Below, one piece after another: positions 16,595-25,768 of a stretch of 33,800 nt of DNA (position 1 is the stretch's first letter; every line of letters begins with the position of its first letter). The notes beneath the pieces are model-generated. The model was given only the letters and a program-made list of their open reading frames with translations, ran no database searches and was not told the DNA's origin. Position numbers and translations under genes: made by a program. The DNA is from SIG607 sp045655165 (GTDB lineage: Bacteria; Bacillota; Clostridia; Oscillospirales; Acutalibacteraceae), in assembly GCA_045655165.1 (NCBI GenBank), contig JAZOOT010000011.1:1-33800 (forward strand), in the 5' to 3' direction.

Positions 16595-17862
16595 TACTTT
16601 TCCTCCTTTGGCATAAGTTTATATACTGTGTTAAGAACAACCGCTTTTGCGGCAGTTATAACTTCTTCTTTTGTAACCTTTTCTACTGCGGAAGCAAGTT
16701 CTTTTGGCGACATACAGTTTTCTTCCATTGCGCGTGTTGTATACCACGCATCAAGGGCGTTAAGGTTATCGTATGAAGCCAACAAGGTATCTTTAATACC
16801 CTTAATTGACGCTTCAAATTCGCTATTAGTAAATTCGCCGTTTTTTACAGCATTTAACTGGTTTAATATTTCTTTTTGTGCTACTTCGGCGTTATTGGAT
16901 TCAACACCCGAATCAACCATAATAAAGCCCTTATTTCTAATTGCGTATGCACTGCAATAATAACAAAGACTTAACTTTTCACGCACGTTGGTAAAAAGGC
17001 GGGAATAAGGTCCACCGCCAAAAATATCGCACATAACAAGGGTGCTTACTGTTTCTTTATCGTTTCCCTGCGCAGAGTTAAAGCCCATTACAAGTTTGCC
17101 CTGTGCAACTTCGTAATGTTCGGTAACAGTTTTCACATCTGTTGGCAGTTTAGCGGGTTTTGTAATATTTCTTTCAACAATATTTTCGCGGTTTAAACCG
17201 TCAAAAAGACAATCAATTTCCGCTAAAAGCGAATTTGAAAGTTTTTCGCCAATAACGTTTATTTTAACAAAAGCGGTGCTAAGCATTTCCTGCCACGCAT
17301 TTTTAAGTTTTTGGGCGGTAAGGGCTTTAATGCTTTTTACGTTCCCATACCTAAATGTACCGTAGTCTTCATCGCAAAACATATTTTCAATCATTTTAGC
17401 GCGGGCAAAAAGACGTTTGTTGTTAAGTTCTGATTCAATATGTTCAATAAGAATTCGGCTTTCGCGCTTAATATCATTTTCACAAAAGACACCGTTTTCA
17501 AAATTGGGTTTAAAAATTTGGCCAAGCAAAAGGCGAATTGCCTCTTCCATTGGTTTTTCACCGTTAAACGCATACAAATCTTTAATTGTTGAAATGCTGA
17601 ATTTAATGCAAAGATAATCTCCCACTTTTGTAACTATGGAAGCCATATCGGCGCCGTATAAACTTGAAAGTTTAATGTTAAGTTCGCGGTAATCTTTAAA
17701 TTCTTTAGAACAAGTGGTTAAAATTGACGCCACAAGTGCGTAAGATGACACTGTTTCCCTTTTTAGCGGAACAAAAAAATTAACCGAAAACAAATCGCTG
17801 TGAAAACCGGAATACGGAATATGCAAAATTTCGTATGATTTTGAATTAAAACTGCTTTGCAT
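16594..17862 (-). CDS. ymfF: M16 family protein (YmfF-like, probably non-catalytic partner)
   Basis: 422 residues, with the M16 fold recognisable from VKINVIGEKLSN and the C-lobe segment VMCDIFGGGPYSRLFTNVRE. The HxxEH zinc motif is absent at the expected N-terminal place, as in known YmfF proteins. The partner YmfH carries the metal, and this subunit likely contributes substrate binding (the Arg-Tyr pair typical of such subunits is not clearly assignable). It is the first gene of the minus-strand block running down to the 226-residue protein, with GGAGG ahead of the ATG. Confidence 0.9.
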   Translation of the reverse strand: MQSSFNSKSYEILHIPYSGFHSDLFSVNFFVPLKRETVSSYALVASILTTCSKEFKDYRELNIKLSSLYGADMASIVTKVGDYLCIKFSISTIKDLYAFNGEKPMEEAIRLLLGQIFKPNFENGVFCENDIKRESRILIEHIESELNNKRLFARAKMIENMFCDEDYGTFRYGNVKSIKALTAQKLKNAWQEMLSTAFVKINVIGEKLSNSLLAEIDCLFDGLNRENIVERNITKPAKLPTDVKTVTEHYEVAQGKLVMGFNSAQGNDKETVSTLVMCDIFGGGPYSRLFTNVREKLSLCYYCSAYAIRNKGFIMVDSGVESNNAEVAQKEILNQLNAVKNGEFTNSEFEASIKGIKDTLLASYDNLNALDAWYTTRAMEENCMSPKELASAVEKVTKEEVITAAKAVVLNTVYKLMPKEEK

Positions 17863-17890
17863 TTGATTTCCTCCAAAAATAATTTGTTTT

Positions 17891-17896
17891 AGTATA
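17891..17896 (-). promoter_or_regulatory. Probable extended -10 of the M16-lgt-folD operon
   Basis: Minus strand TGATATACT (TGn plus TATACT) lies 29 bases ahead of the ymfF start. No good -35 at 16-18 bp, consistent with an extended -10 type promoter. Confidence 0.45.
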
Positions 17897-17976
17897 TCAC
17901 ATTTTTATCTTTTACACTACCAATTTTTATAAAATTTGAAAAATTTTAACATATTGTCTACAAAAATTAAAAAATA

Positions 17977-17985
17977 TGGTATAAT
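17977..17985 (+). promoter_or_regulatory. Extended -10 promoter of the cardiolipin synthase gene
   Basis: TGGTATAAT with a perfect TATAAT at 17980-17985. A TTGTCT lies upstream at a long 20-bp spacing. The element matches the ACT-PFL promoter at 8054-8062 base for base. Confidence 0.65.
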
Positions 17986-18005
17986 ATTAAATTGAGGTGA
18001 AAAAT

Positions 18006-19535
18006 ATGGCAAAAGAAAGAAAGCGAATTAAATTCAAATTAAGAATTGCTATTACCGCTTTATTTTTTGTTTTACAGGTTTTCTTTATATATTTAACCGC
18101 CTTTGTTTTAAAGCAAGATTATTTTTGGTTATACACTTTACTTGAACTTATTGGTGTTGCTACCGTTATTTACATAGTAAACAAGCGCGGTAACCCAAGT
18201 TATAAAATTGCTTGGATTGTTTTTATTTTAACATTACCTGTTTTTGGAATTCTTGTTTATTTGCTTTGGGGCGGTCAGCGTACATTTCCCCACCTTAAAA
18301 AGAAAATGAAAAGATGCGAAGCAAATTACAAAAAACTATTAAAGCAAGACCAAAACGTTAAAGATTTAATTAACTACGAAAACAATTCACTAACCCGCCA
18401 AGCGCATTATATTTCTAACGAATCGGGTTTTCCTGTTTACAACGATACTTCGGTTGAATATTTATCACCGGGTGAAGTGTTTTTTAAACGTTTGCTTGAA
18501 GAGTTAAACAAGGCGCAAAAGTATATTTTTATTGAATATTTTATTATTGCCGAAGGCAAAATGTGGAACGAAATATTAAAAATTTTAACTCAAAAAGCAA
18601 ATGAAGGTGTTGAAGTTAAGGTTATTTTTGATGATTTTGGTTCTGCCAACCGCCAATATAGCCATTTTGTTTCAAAATTAAAATCAAAAAACATTTCTGT
18701 TGCCGTTTTTAACCCAATAAAACCGCCGTTTGATATTTTTATGAACAACCGTAACCACCGCAAAATTACCATTATTGACGGAAATGTTGCCTTTACAGGC
18801 GGTATTAACATTGGCGATGAATATATAAATGAATTTAAACGGTTTGGTTATTGGCTTGACAGTTCGGTTATGCTTAAAGGCAAAGCGGTTGACAGTTTTA
18901 CGGTTATGTTTGCTACAATGTGGGAATATATAACTTCAGAACCTATTCGTTTAAGCAAATACCTTTTAAGCCGACATGAAGAAGCAAACGGTTACGTTAT
19001 TCCCTATTGCGACGGCCCAATGGATTACTCTTCTACCGCGCAGGGTATTTATATGCAAATAATTAACACATCACACCGTTTTGTGTATATTGCCACACCG
19101 TATCTTATTCTTGACAATAATATGATTAACTCCATTGTACTTGCTGCAAAATCGGGTGTTGATGTAAGAATTGTTACCCCAAGTATTCCAGATAAATTTT
19201 ACGTTCACCCTGCAACTCAGTTCCACTATACCGAACTGCTTGAAGCAGGTGTTAGAATTTATGAATACACTCCCGGTTTTATTCACAGTAAAATGTTTGT
19301 TTGCGATGACCTAATTGCAACAGTTGGTTCGGTTAATATGGACTTCCGCAGTTTTGTTTTTCATTTTGAATGCGGTGCTTGGTTTACCGATGAAAACGTT
19401 GTTGGTGAAATTAAAGCGCACTTTAAAAATATTTTTGATAAAAGCAAAGAAATTAAGTTAGAAAAATGGAAAAAACGCGGCTTTTTCACACGCATTAAAG
19501 AATGGTTCTTCCATTTGTTCTCTCCGCTTATGTAA
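18006..19535 (+). CDS. cls: Cardiolipin synthase (phospholipase D family)
   Basis: 509 residues from the ATG at 18006; the GTG at 17997 is inside the GAGGTG ribosome binding site. N-terminal hydrophobic helices (about 12-34, 38-56 and 68-86, PLDc_N type) anchor it in the membrane. Two HKD motifs are complete: His251 in HRKITIIDGN and His427 in HSKMFVCDD. It condenses two phosphatidylglycerols to cardiolipin and glycerol. It stands alone on its strand, divergent from the M16 operon, and no clear terminator follows. A phosphatidyltransferase of other specificity cannot be excluded. Confidence 0.93.
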   Translation: MAKERKRIKFKLRIAITALFFVLQVFFIYLTAFVLKQDYFWLYTLLELIGVATVIYIVNKRGNPSYKIAWIVFILTLPVFGILVYLLWGGQRTFPHLKKKMKRCEANYKKLLKQDQNVKDLINYENNSLTRQAHYISNESGFPVYNDTSVEYLSPGEVFFKRLLEELNKAQKYIFIEYFIIAEGKMWNEILKILTQKANEGVEVKVIFDDFGSANRQYSHFVSKLKSKNISVAVFNPIKPPFDIFMNNRNHRKITIIDGNVAFTGGINIGDEYINEFKRFGYWLDSSVMLKGKAVDSFTVMFATMWEYITSEPIRLSKYLLSRHEEANGYVIPYCDGPMDYSSTAQGIYMQIINTSHRFVYIATPYLILDNNMINSIVLAAKSGVDVRIVTPSIPDKFYVHPATQFHYTELLEAGVRIYEYTPGFIHSKMFVCDDLIATVGSVNMDFRSFVFHFECGAWFTDENVVGEIKAHFKNIFDKSKEIKLEKWKKRGFFTRIKEWFFHLFSPLM

Positions 19536-19707
19536 AACCCGAATTTTTTGTACTTTTTTACCAATTATTTGCTTAATTTTGCTTAAATTTACCAATAACA
19601 TTAGTAATATTACTTAAAAATTACCCTAAAAAGCATATAAGTTATTGCTTTTTGGGGTAAAATATTATAGAATTATATTAAAATAATTTTGATTGGAGAT
19701 AGATTAT
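19536..19707 (+). promoter_or_regulatory. cls-glgP intergenic region with repeats, palindrome and hairpin
   Basis: 172 bases without a gene. It holds two copies of TTTACCAAT (19557-19565, 19588-19596), two of TTTGCTTAA (19568-19576, 19578-19586) and a 12-bp palindrome AGTAATATTACT (19603-19614). A 15-bp inverted repeat (TTACCCTAAAAAGCA at 19621-19635, TGCTTTTTGGGGTAA at 19646-19660, one G-U) also lies here. A probable glgP promoter overlaps the hairpin: TTGCTT at 19645-19650, 17 bp, TAGAAT at 19668-19673. The hairpin lacks a T run, so it looks more like an operator than a cls terminator. Confidence 0.5.
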
Positions 19708-22119
19708 ATGACAAAATACACTTCAAGTGTTATTGCCGATATGATTGAAAAGAAATTATCGCACAATTTCGGTGTTACACCCGATAAAGCTTCGGATGAA
19801 ATTTTTTATAAGGCTTGCGCGCTTGTTTTGCTTGATATTATGGGTGAAAGGCGTTCAAATTTTAAAAAAGAGACCAATAAAGCCGGTGCTAAAAGGGTTT
19901 ATTATTTAAGCATGGAATTTTTAATGGGCCGTTCTTTTAAAAACACCCTTTTTAATCTTGATTTAACTGATGCCTTTAAAAAAGCACTTTCTAAACACAA
20001 GGTAAAAATTGATAATTTGTTTGAATTAGAGCCCGACGCAGGTCTTGGCAACGGCGGTTTAGGCCGTCTTGCCGCGTGTTTTTTAGATGCGCTTTCAAGC
20101 GGCGGTTACCCCGCTATGGGTTACTGCATTAGATATGAATACGGAATTTTCCGCCAAAAAATTGTTGAAGGTTGGCAAACAGAAATGCCCGATTTTTGGT
20201 TGCCCGGTGGAAGTGTTTGGTTGCAACCCCGCCCCGATTCTGCCGTTGATATTCATTTTGACGGAAAAATTAACGATTGGTGGGAAGACCAATACCACAG
20301 AATTGAATATACCGATTACAACACCGTACGCGCAATGCCTTACGACTTAATGGTTGCGGGTAAAGACGGCAAAACGGTAAACACCTTAAGATTATGGGCT
20401 GCCGAATGCCAAGAGATTAACATGGCTGCTTTTAACCAAGGTGACTACGTACGCGCTATGGAACAAAAAGCAATGAGCGAAGTTATTAGCAAGGTGCTTT
20501 ACCCCGAAGACAATCACGCCGAAGGTAAATCATTGCGTTTGCGTCAGCAGTATTTTCTTGTTAGCGCTTCTATTCAAGATATATTAAAACGCCATCTTGA
20601 AGCATATAACACATTAGAAAATCTTGCCGAAAAAGTTGCAATTCATATTAACGACACCCACCCTGCTTTAGCTGTTCCCGAACTTATGAGGTTTTTGCTT
20701 GATGAATGTGGTTACAGTTGGGAAAAATCTTGGGAAATTGTGCAAAACACTATTTGCTATACCAACCATACAATTATGAGCGAAGCGCTTGAATGTTGGC
20801 AGGAAGATATGTTTAGACACCGCCTGCCCCGCATTTACCAAATTGTTAAGGAAATTGACAACCGTCACCGCAGAAGTGTTTACGAACAAACGGGTGACGC
20901 TGATTTGGTTGAAAAAACTGCAATTATAGGAAACGGTGTTGTAAAAATGGCAAACCTTTGCGTTGTTGCTTCGCACAAAGTAAATGGTGTTTCTAAACTT
21001 CACAGTAAAATTTTAACCGATTCGCTGTTTAGCGACTTTAACCGTTTAACACCCGAAAAATTTACAAATGTTACAAACGGTATTGCTCACCGCCGTTGGC
21101 TTTGCCAATCAAATCCGCTTTTAACAAAATATTTAAAAGAACTTATTGGCGATGAGTTTATAAACGATGCTTCTGCATTAAGCAAACTTAACGAATTTTG
21201 CGACACAAAAGCAGTTTTAAACAAACTTGATAAAATTAAACGTGCTAACAAAGAACGCCTTGCTGAATATATTAAGGCAAACTATGACATTACTTTAAAC
21301 CCTGATTCAATTTTTGATATTCAGGTAAAACGTTTGCACGAATATACACGCCAACACCTTAACGCTTTGCATATAATTTCAGATTATTTATATATTAAAA
21401 ATAATCCAAACGCACCTTTTACCCCAAAAACCTATATTTTTGGCGCAAAAGCCGCACCTGGTTATTTGCTTGCAAAAAAAATTATAAACTTTATTTGCAG
21501 TTTGGCTAAAGAAATTGAAAACGACCCTGTTACCAAAGACAAACTTAAGGTTGTTTTTGTTGAAGATTACAAAGTATCACTAGCTGAACTTATGATACCC
21601 GCTGCTGAAATAAGCGAACAAATTTCTCTTGCATCTACCGAGGCAAGCGGTACGGGTAATATGAAGTTTATGATGAACGGTGCATTAACTCTTGGCACGC
21701 TTGACGGCGCAAATGTTGAAATTTGCGAAGCTGTGGGCGAAGAAAATATGTTCCTTTTTGGTATGCGCACACCCGAAGTTTTAGCTCTTCAAAAAAGCGG
21801 TTATTCCCCTGCTAATTATTTGCAAAACAACGACACCTTAAATGAAGCGTTAGATTTTTTACGCAAAGGTTTAGGAAACGGTGATTTCGAAGAACTGTAT
21901 AAAACCTTTACCACAGTTGATTCTTATATGGCACTTGCCGATTTTAACGATTACTGCAATGCACAGAAAAAAGCAAGTGAAATTTATGCAAACAATAAAC
22001 TTTTATGGAACAAAATGTCGCTTATCAACATTGCAAATTCAGGCATTTTTGCTGCCGACCGTTCAATAAACGATTACGCAAACGGCATTTGGAACATTAA
22101 ATCACTAACTAAGGAATAA
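19708..22119 (+). CDS. glgP: Glycogen/starch/alpha-glucan phosphorylase
   Basis: 803 residues from the ATG at 19708, nine bases after GGAG. It releases glucose-1-phosphate from the non-reducing ends of glycogen or maltodextrin. The family signatures are strong: RVYYLSMEFLMGRSF, EPDAGLGNGGLGRLAACFLD, HINDTHPALAVPELMR and the PLP site EASGTGNMKFMMNGALTLGT, with Lys653 as the cofactor lysine. Length is typical for bacterial GT35. No glycogen synthesis gene lies nearby. The next gene, a GH13 enzyme, starts 3 bases after the stop, so together they form an intracellular alpha-glucan breakdown unit. Confidence 0.97.
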   Translation: MTKYTSSVIADMIEKKLSHNFGVTPDKASDEIFYKACALVLLDIMGERRSNFKKETNKAGAKRVYYLSMEFLMGRSFKNTLFNLDLTDAFKKALSKHKVKIDNLFELEPDAGLGNGGLGRLAACFLDALSSGGYPAMGYCIRYEYGIFRQKIVEGWQTEMPDFWLPGGSVWLQPRPDSAVDIHFDGKINDWWEDQYHRIEYTDYNTVRAMPYDLMVAGKDGKTVNTLRLWAAECQEINMAAFNQGDYVRAMEQKAMSEVISKVLYPEDNHAEGKSLRLRQQYFLVSASIQDILKRHLEAYNTLENLAEKVAIHINDTHPALAVPELMRFLLDECGYSWEKSWEIVQNTICYTNHTIMSEALECWQEDMFRHRLPRIYQIVKEIDNRHRRSVYEQTGDADLVEKTAIIGNGVVKMANLCVVASHKVNGVSKLHSKILTDSLFSDFNRLTPEKFTNVTNGIAHRRWLCQSNPLLTKYLKELIGDEFINDASALSKLNEFCDTKAVLNKLDKIKRANKERLAEYIKANYDITLNPDSIFDIQVKRLHEYTRQHLNALHIISDYLYIKNNPNAPFTPKTYIFGAKAAPGYLLAKKIINFICSLAKEIENDPVTKDKLKVVFVEDYKVSLAELMIPAAEISEQISLASTEASGTGNMKFMMNGALTLGTLDGANVEICEAVGEENMFLFGMRTPEVLALQKSGYSPANYLQNNDTLNEALDFLRKGLGNGDFEELYKTFTTVDSYMALADFNDYCNAQKKASEIYANNKLLWNKMSLINIANSGIFAADRSINDYANGIWNIKSLTKE

Positions 22120-22122
22120 GTT

Positions 22123-23988
22123 ATGAACTACTTCCCTTTTGATTCACGAAATCAATTGTATAAGTCTATTTACGGAGCTGTGGCCTCAAACCAAGGTTTG
22201 AGGTTACGGCTACTTTTGCATAAAGACGCTTTGGTTGACTGTGCTTTTTTAAGGGTAAAAAAAGACGGCGAAGAAAACTTCACCGAATATAAATTAAAAA
22301 ATGCCGAAACTTTTGACGACTATATTGCTTACGAAACCGAGATTAGTTTTAATGTTGGTTTATATTGGTATAATTTCCGTTACACAAGTTCTCACGGTGA
22401 ATTTTTTGTTACAAAAACCAATAGTTCCGTTGGTACTGTTAGTAAAGATGGTTTTGACTGGCAACTAACGGTTTACGATGCCGATTTTAAAACGCCAAAC
22501 TGGCTTAAAGGCGGTATAATTTACCAAATTTTCCCCGACCGTTTTTATAATTCGGGCGAAAAGAAAGCAAAAGCATTTAGCGACCGCTTTTATCAGGAAA
22601 ATTGGGATGCACTCCCCACCTATAAAAAAGAAAGCGAAACCAAATTTTTAGGCAACGATTATTACGGCGGTGACCTTAAAGGCATTAAGCAAAAACTTCC
22701 CTATTTAAAAAAGTTGGGTGTTAGCGCTATTTATTTAAACCCAATTTTTGAAGCACACTCTAACCACCGCTACAATACCGCAAACTACTTAAATATTGAC
22801 CCAACACTTGGCAAAGAAAAAGATTTGGAAGAACTTTGCAAATGTGCTAAAAAGCACGGCATTGAAATAATTCTTGACGGTGTGTTTTCACACACAGGCG
22901 ATGACAGTGTTTATTTTAATAAAAAAGGAAGATACAACACCATTGGCGCTTATCAAAGCAAAAATTCCGAATATTTTAAATGGTTTAAATTTAAAAGCCA
23001 CCCTAGTGATTACCACAGTTGGTGGGGTATTGAAACTTTGCCTGAAACCAATGAAGCAGAATATTCGTTTAACGACTTTATTAACGGCGAAAACGGTGTA
23101 ATAAAATATTGGCTTAAAAAAGGCATTAAAGGTTGGCGTTTAGATGTTGCCGATGAATTGCCCGACTGTTTTTTAGACAATATAAGAACTGCTATGAAAA
23201 GCGGGGACGAAGATAGTTTTTTACTTGGCGAAGTTTGGGAAGACGCCTCTAACAAAATAAGCCACGGTGCAAGGCGCCGCTTTTTGCTTGGCAAACAACT
23301 TGATTCGGTTATGAACTACCCTTTTTATGAAGCGATTATAAAATTTTTAAAGGGTGATAATGCCGACAAACTTTTAGAAACTGTATTATCAATTACCGAA
23401 AATTACCCACCTCAAACACTTTCGCTTTTAATGAACCATATTGGCACACACGACACCCCCAGAATTTTAACCCGACTTTGTGAAAGTTATAAGGAAATTA
23501 AAGACCGCGAATGGCAAGCTGTTCAAACTCCAGAACAAACCGAACGCGAAAAGGCATTAAAATTTTTAAAATTAGCGGCTGTTTTACAATACACCCTACC
23601 GGGTGTGCCGTCACTTTACTATGGTGATGAAGCCGAGATTTTTGGGTATTGCGACCCGTTTTGCCGAAAAACTTACCCTTGGAGAAACCAAAACAAAGAT
23701 TTACTTAATTTTTATATTAAACTTGGCAAAATACGCCGCCAAAACGAATGTTTTGCAAATGGCGAATTTGTACCGCTTTGTGCTAAACTCGGCTATATTG
23801 CATATATAAGAAAAAGCGAGAACAGCGAACTTCTTGTTGCTGTAAACCGTTGGTGCGATGATGAATTTATAGATTTACCAGCAGGTTATGAAAACTGCAA
23901 AGTTTTGCACGGCGAAAAACCGCAAAACGGCAAAATAAAAATAGGCAAAGAAAATTTTGTTATATTAAAGAAAACCACTCAACATTAA
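22123..23988 (+). CDS. GH13 family glycoside hydrolase (cyclomaltodextrinase/neopullulanase/amylase type)
   Basis: 621 residues. An N-terminal beta-sandwich (about 1-125) precedes the catalytic barrel, which begins WLKGGIIYQIFPDRFYNSG. The catalytic residues are visible: nucleophile Asp341 (GWRLDVADE), acid/base Glu370 (GEVWEDA) and the transition-state Asp444 (GTHDTPR). A C-terminal beta domain (about 540-621) closes the protein. No signal peptide, so it acts in the cytosol, where it would cut or debranch glucans for the phosphorylase. The N-domain suggests the neopullulanase/cyclomaltodextrinase group, but exact specificity is uncertain. Its last codons form half of the terminator at 23971-24004, and it overlaps rlmD by 4 bases. 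Confidence 0.92.
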   Translation: MNYFPFDSRNQLYKSIYGAVASNQGLRLRLLLHKDALVDCAFLRVKKDGEENFTEYKLKNAETFDDYIAYETEISFNVGLYWYNFRYTSSHGEFFVTKTNSSVGTVSKDGFDWQLTVYDADFKTPNWLKGGIIYQIFPDRFYNSGEKKAKAFSDRFYQENWDALPTYKKESETKFLGNDYYGGDLKGIKQKLPYLKKLGVSAIYLNPIFEAHSNHRYNTANYLNIDPTLGKEKDLEELCKCAKKHGIEIILDGVFSHTGDDSVYFNKKGRYNTIGAYQSKNSEYFKWFKFKSHPSDYHSWWGIETLPETNEAEYSFNDFINGENGVIKYWLKKGIKGWRLDVADELPDCFLDNIRTAMKSGDEDSFLLGEVWEDASNKISHGARRRFLLGKQLDSVMNYPFYEAIIKFLKGDNADKLLETVLSITENYPPQTLSLLMNHIGTHDTPRILTRLCESYKEIKDREWQAVQTPEQTEREKALKFLKLAAVLQYTLPGVPSLYYGDEAEIFGYCDPFCRKTYPWRNQNKDLLNFYIKLGKIRRQNECFANGEFVPLCAKLGYIAYIRKSENSELLVAVNRWCDDEFIDLPAGYENCKVLHGEKPQNGKIKIGKENFVILKKTTQH

Positions 23989-24004
23989 AGTTGAGTGGTT
24001 TTTT
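23971..24004. terminator. Bidirectional terminator inside overlapping convergent genes
   Basis: A 12-bp stem (AAACCACTCAAC at 23972-23983, GTTGAGTGGTTT at 23990-24001) with ATTAAA loop and T run on the plus strand, A run (T on minus) on the other side. Both stop codons lie in or at the loop. Confidence 0.9.
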
Positions 24005-25343
24005 GTAATAATGCTACCGTTTCAATATGGCAAGTCCGCGGGAATAAATCAACAGGGGTATATTCTATAAGTTTATAACCCAAGTCGTCAAAAATGTTGC
24101 AGTCGCGGGCTAAGGTTGCAGGGTCGCACGAAACGTAAACAATTCTTTCAGGGCTAAATTTATTTGCAATGCAGTTAAGCAAATTTTTATCGCAACCTTT
24201 TCTTGGCGGGTCAACAATAACGACATCGGGTTTAATCTTTTGCCCTGCCAAAATTTCGGCGCCGTTTGTTGCATCGGCACAAATAAACTCGGCATTTTTT
24301 ATGTTATTAAGTTTTGCATTAAATTTTGCATCGTTTACCGCTTGTTCAACAATTTCAATGCCAATAATTTTCTTTGCTTTATTTGCCATTGAAAGCCCAA
24401 TTGTACCTGCACCGCAGTAAAGGTCTAAAACTGTTTTGTTTTGCGGGAGAGCATACTCGCACGCTTTGTTATACAGTTTTTCAGCCATTGCGCGATTGAC
24501 CTGATAAAAAGAATGCGGCGAAATTCTTATTTTAACACCGCAAAGAATATCGGTAATATAGCCATTTCCAAAAATAACCTTATCTTGTTTGCCCAAAACA
24601 GTATTTCCCTGCTTTGTATTATAGTTAATAATCACTGTTACAAGATTATTACCAAGAATTTTTTGTAAACATTCCAAAAATTCTTTTTCGTAACCAAACG
24701 AGGTGTCGTTTATAACCAAAACGGCCATAATTTCACCCGTAGCAAACGCCTTTCGCAAATACAGATGACGAAGTATACCTTTATGTGTTTCTTCGTTATA
24801 AGCCGAAATTTTTAAATTTTCAAACAAGTTGTTAACCGCATTATAAACGGCGTCAAACTCGGTTGGTTGAATTAAACATTCACCGTTTGCAAAAGGAATA
24901 ACCCTGTGGCTTCTTTGGGCATAAAACCCAAGTTGTTTATCAAGCGAAAACGGTGCTTGGGCTTTGTTACGATAGCGAAAGCTTTCGTCCGCCTTAATAA
25001 TTTCGTTTGGCTTTAAATCAATTTTACCAATGCGCTTAATTGCATTTTCAACCGTTTCGGTTTTTAATTTTGCCTCGGCATTGTATGTAATATGCCTGTA
25101 ATTACAACCGCCGCACTGCTTAAAACCCGCGCAGTCAATTTCTATTCTATCATTAGATTTTTCTATAATATCAATAATTTTGCCGTAACAATAATTATTT
25201 TTAACCTTTAAAATCTTAACCTTAAGCAAATCGCCAACAGCGCTAAACGGCACGAAAACCGCCATACCATCAAAGTGACCAACGCCATCGCCCGAACTTG
25301 ACATAGAGGTAATTTCTAAAACAATTTCTTCATTTTTAACCAT
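23985..25343 (-). CDS. rlmD: 23S rRNA uracil-5-methyltransferase (RumA/RlmD family)
   Basis: 452 residues. The N-terminal TRAM domain (about 2-60) is followed by the 4Fe-4S cysteines Cys71, Cys77, Cys80 and Cys156 (CAGFKQCGGC; NGECLIQ). The SAM-binding motif is VLDLYCGAGTIGLSMA. The catalytic loop DPPRKGCD and nucleophile Cys in VYVSCDPATLARD are present. It makes 5-methyluridine in 23S rRNA; whether one site or two (RlmCD-like) cannot be told. Weak ribosome binding site, and the start is 6 bases after the preceding gene, so coupling is likely. The C-terminus is encoded in a terminator palindrome. Confidence 0.95.
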   Translation of the reverse strand: MVKNEEIVLEITSMSSSGDGVGHFDGMAVFVPFSAVGDLLKVKILKVKNNYCYGKIIDIIEKSNDRIEIDCAGFKQCGGCNYRHITYNAEAKLKTETVENAIKRIGKIDLKPNEIIKADESFRYRNKAQAPFSLDKQLGFYAQRSHRVIPFANGECLIQPTEFDAVYNAVNNLFENLKISAYNEETHKGILRHLYLRKAFATGEIMAVLVINDTSFGYEKEFLECLQKILGNNLVTVIINYNTKQGNTVLGKQDKVIFGNGYITDILCGVKIRISPHSFYQVNRAMAEKLYNKACEYALPQNKTVLDLYCGAGTIGLSMANKAKKIIGIEIVEQAVNDAKFNAKLNNIKNAEFICADATNGAEILAGQKIKPDVVIVDPPRKGCDKNLLNCIANKFSPERIVYVSCDPATLARDCNIFDDLGYKLIEYTPVDLFPRTCHIETVALLQKTTQL

Positions 25344-25349
25344 AAAAAG

Positions 25350-25751
25350 TTACCATTTTTGGCTAAACGAAGTTTTTCTTCGGCAATCGTAAGTGTCACC
25401 ATTTGCCAAATCAAGAGGCGCTTCGTCAATTGTAATTATATTGTCATCAACCCAACTAATTGTTACGTTGCTTTTACCTATTTCCCAATATATATTATTT
25501 TTCTTTACTTCATCTTTGCTTTCATCAAAAACAAGCACTTCTACCCTTGCGGCAACGCCTTCGGGAGAATTAACCCTGTAAAATTGCGCAGTTTTATTGC
25601 CCGACGGTGACATTGCCGAATAAATAAATTCACCCTTTGGTACATCTTCAATACTAAAAAACAATTGGTCTTTTACAAAAAAGAAAATGTTAAAAAATAC
25701 AATTAAAAGGCAAAAAATGTAAATTCCAATAAAAAGTTTTTTATTTTTCAT
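25350..25751 (-). CDS. Small membrane-anchored protein, DUF5412-like
   Basis: 133 residues from the ATG at 25751, with AAGGG eight bases upstream. One N-terminal membrane helix (about 5-25) is followed by an exterior domain. The pattern SPSGNKTAQFYRVN ... NNIYWEIGKSNVTISWVDDN ... GDTYDCR resembles DUF5412 proteins by memory; this family call is tentative. It lies between a multi-pass membrane protein and rlmD in a four-gene operon with pcrA. Function unknown. Confidence 0.65.
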   Translation of the reverse strand: MKNKKLFIGIYIFCLLIVFFNIFFFVKDQLFFSIEDVPKGEFIYSAMSPSGNKTAQFYRVNSPEGVAARVEVLVFDESKDEVKKNNIYWEIGKSNVTISWVDDNIITIDEAPLDLANGDTYDCRRKTSFSQKW

Positions 25752-25768
25752 AAACAAGGCCCTTCTTT

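Noticed and set aside
19603..19614. Palindrome AGTAATATTACT as a transcription factor site on its own
   Set aside because: A 12-bp AT-only-core palindrome is easy to get by chance in such AT-rich spacers; kept only as part of the intergenic description.
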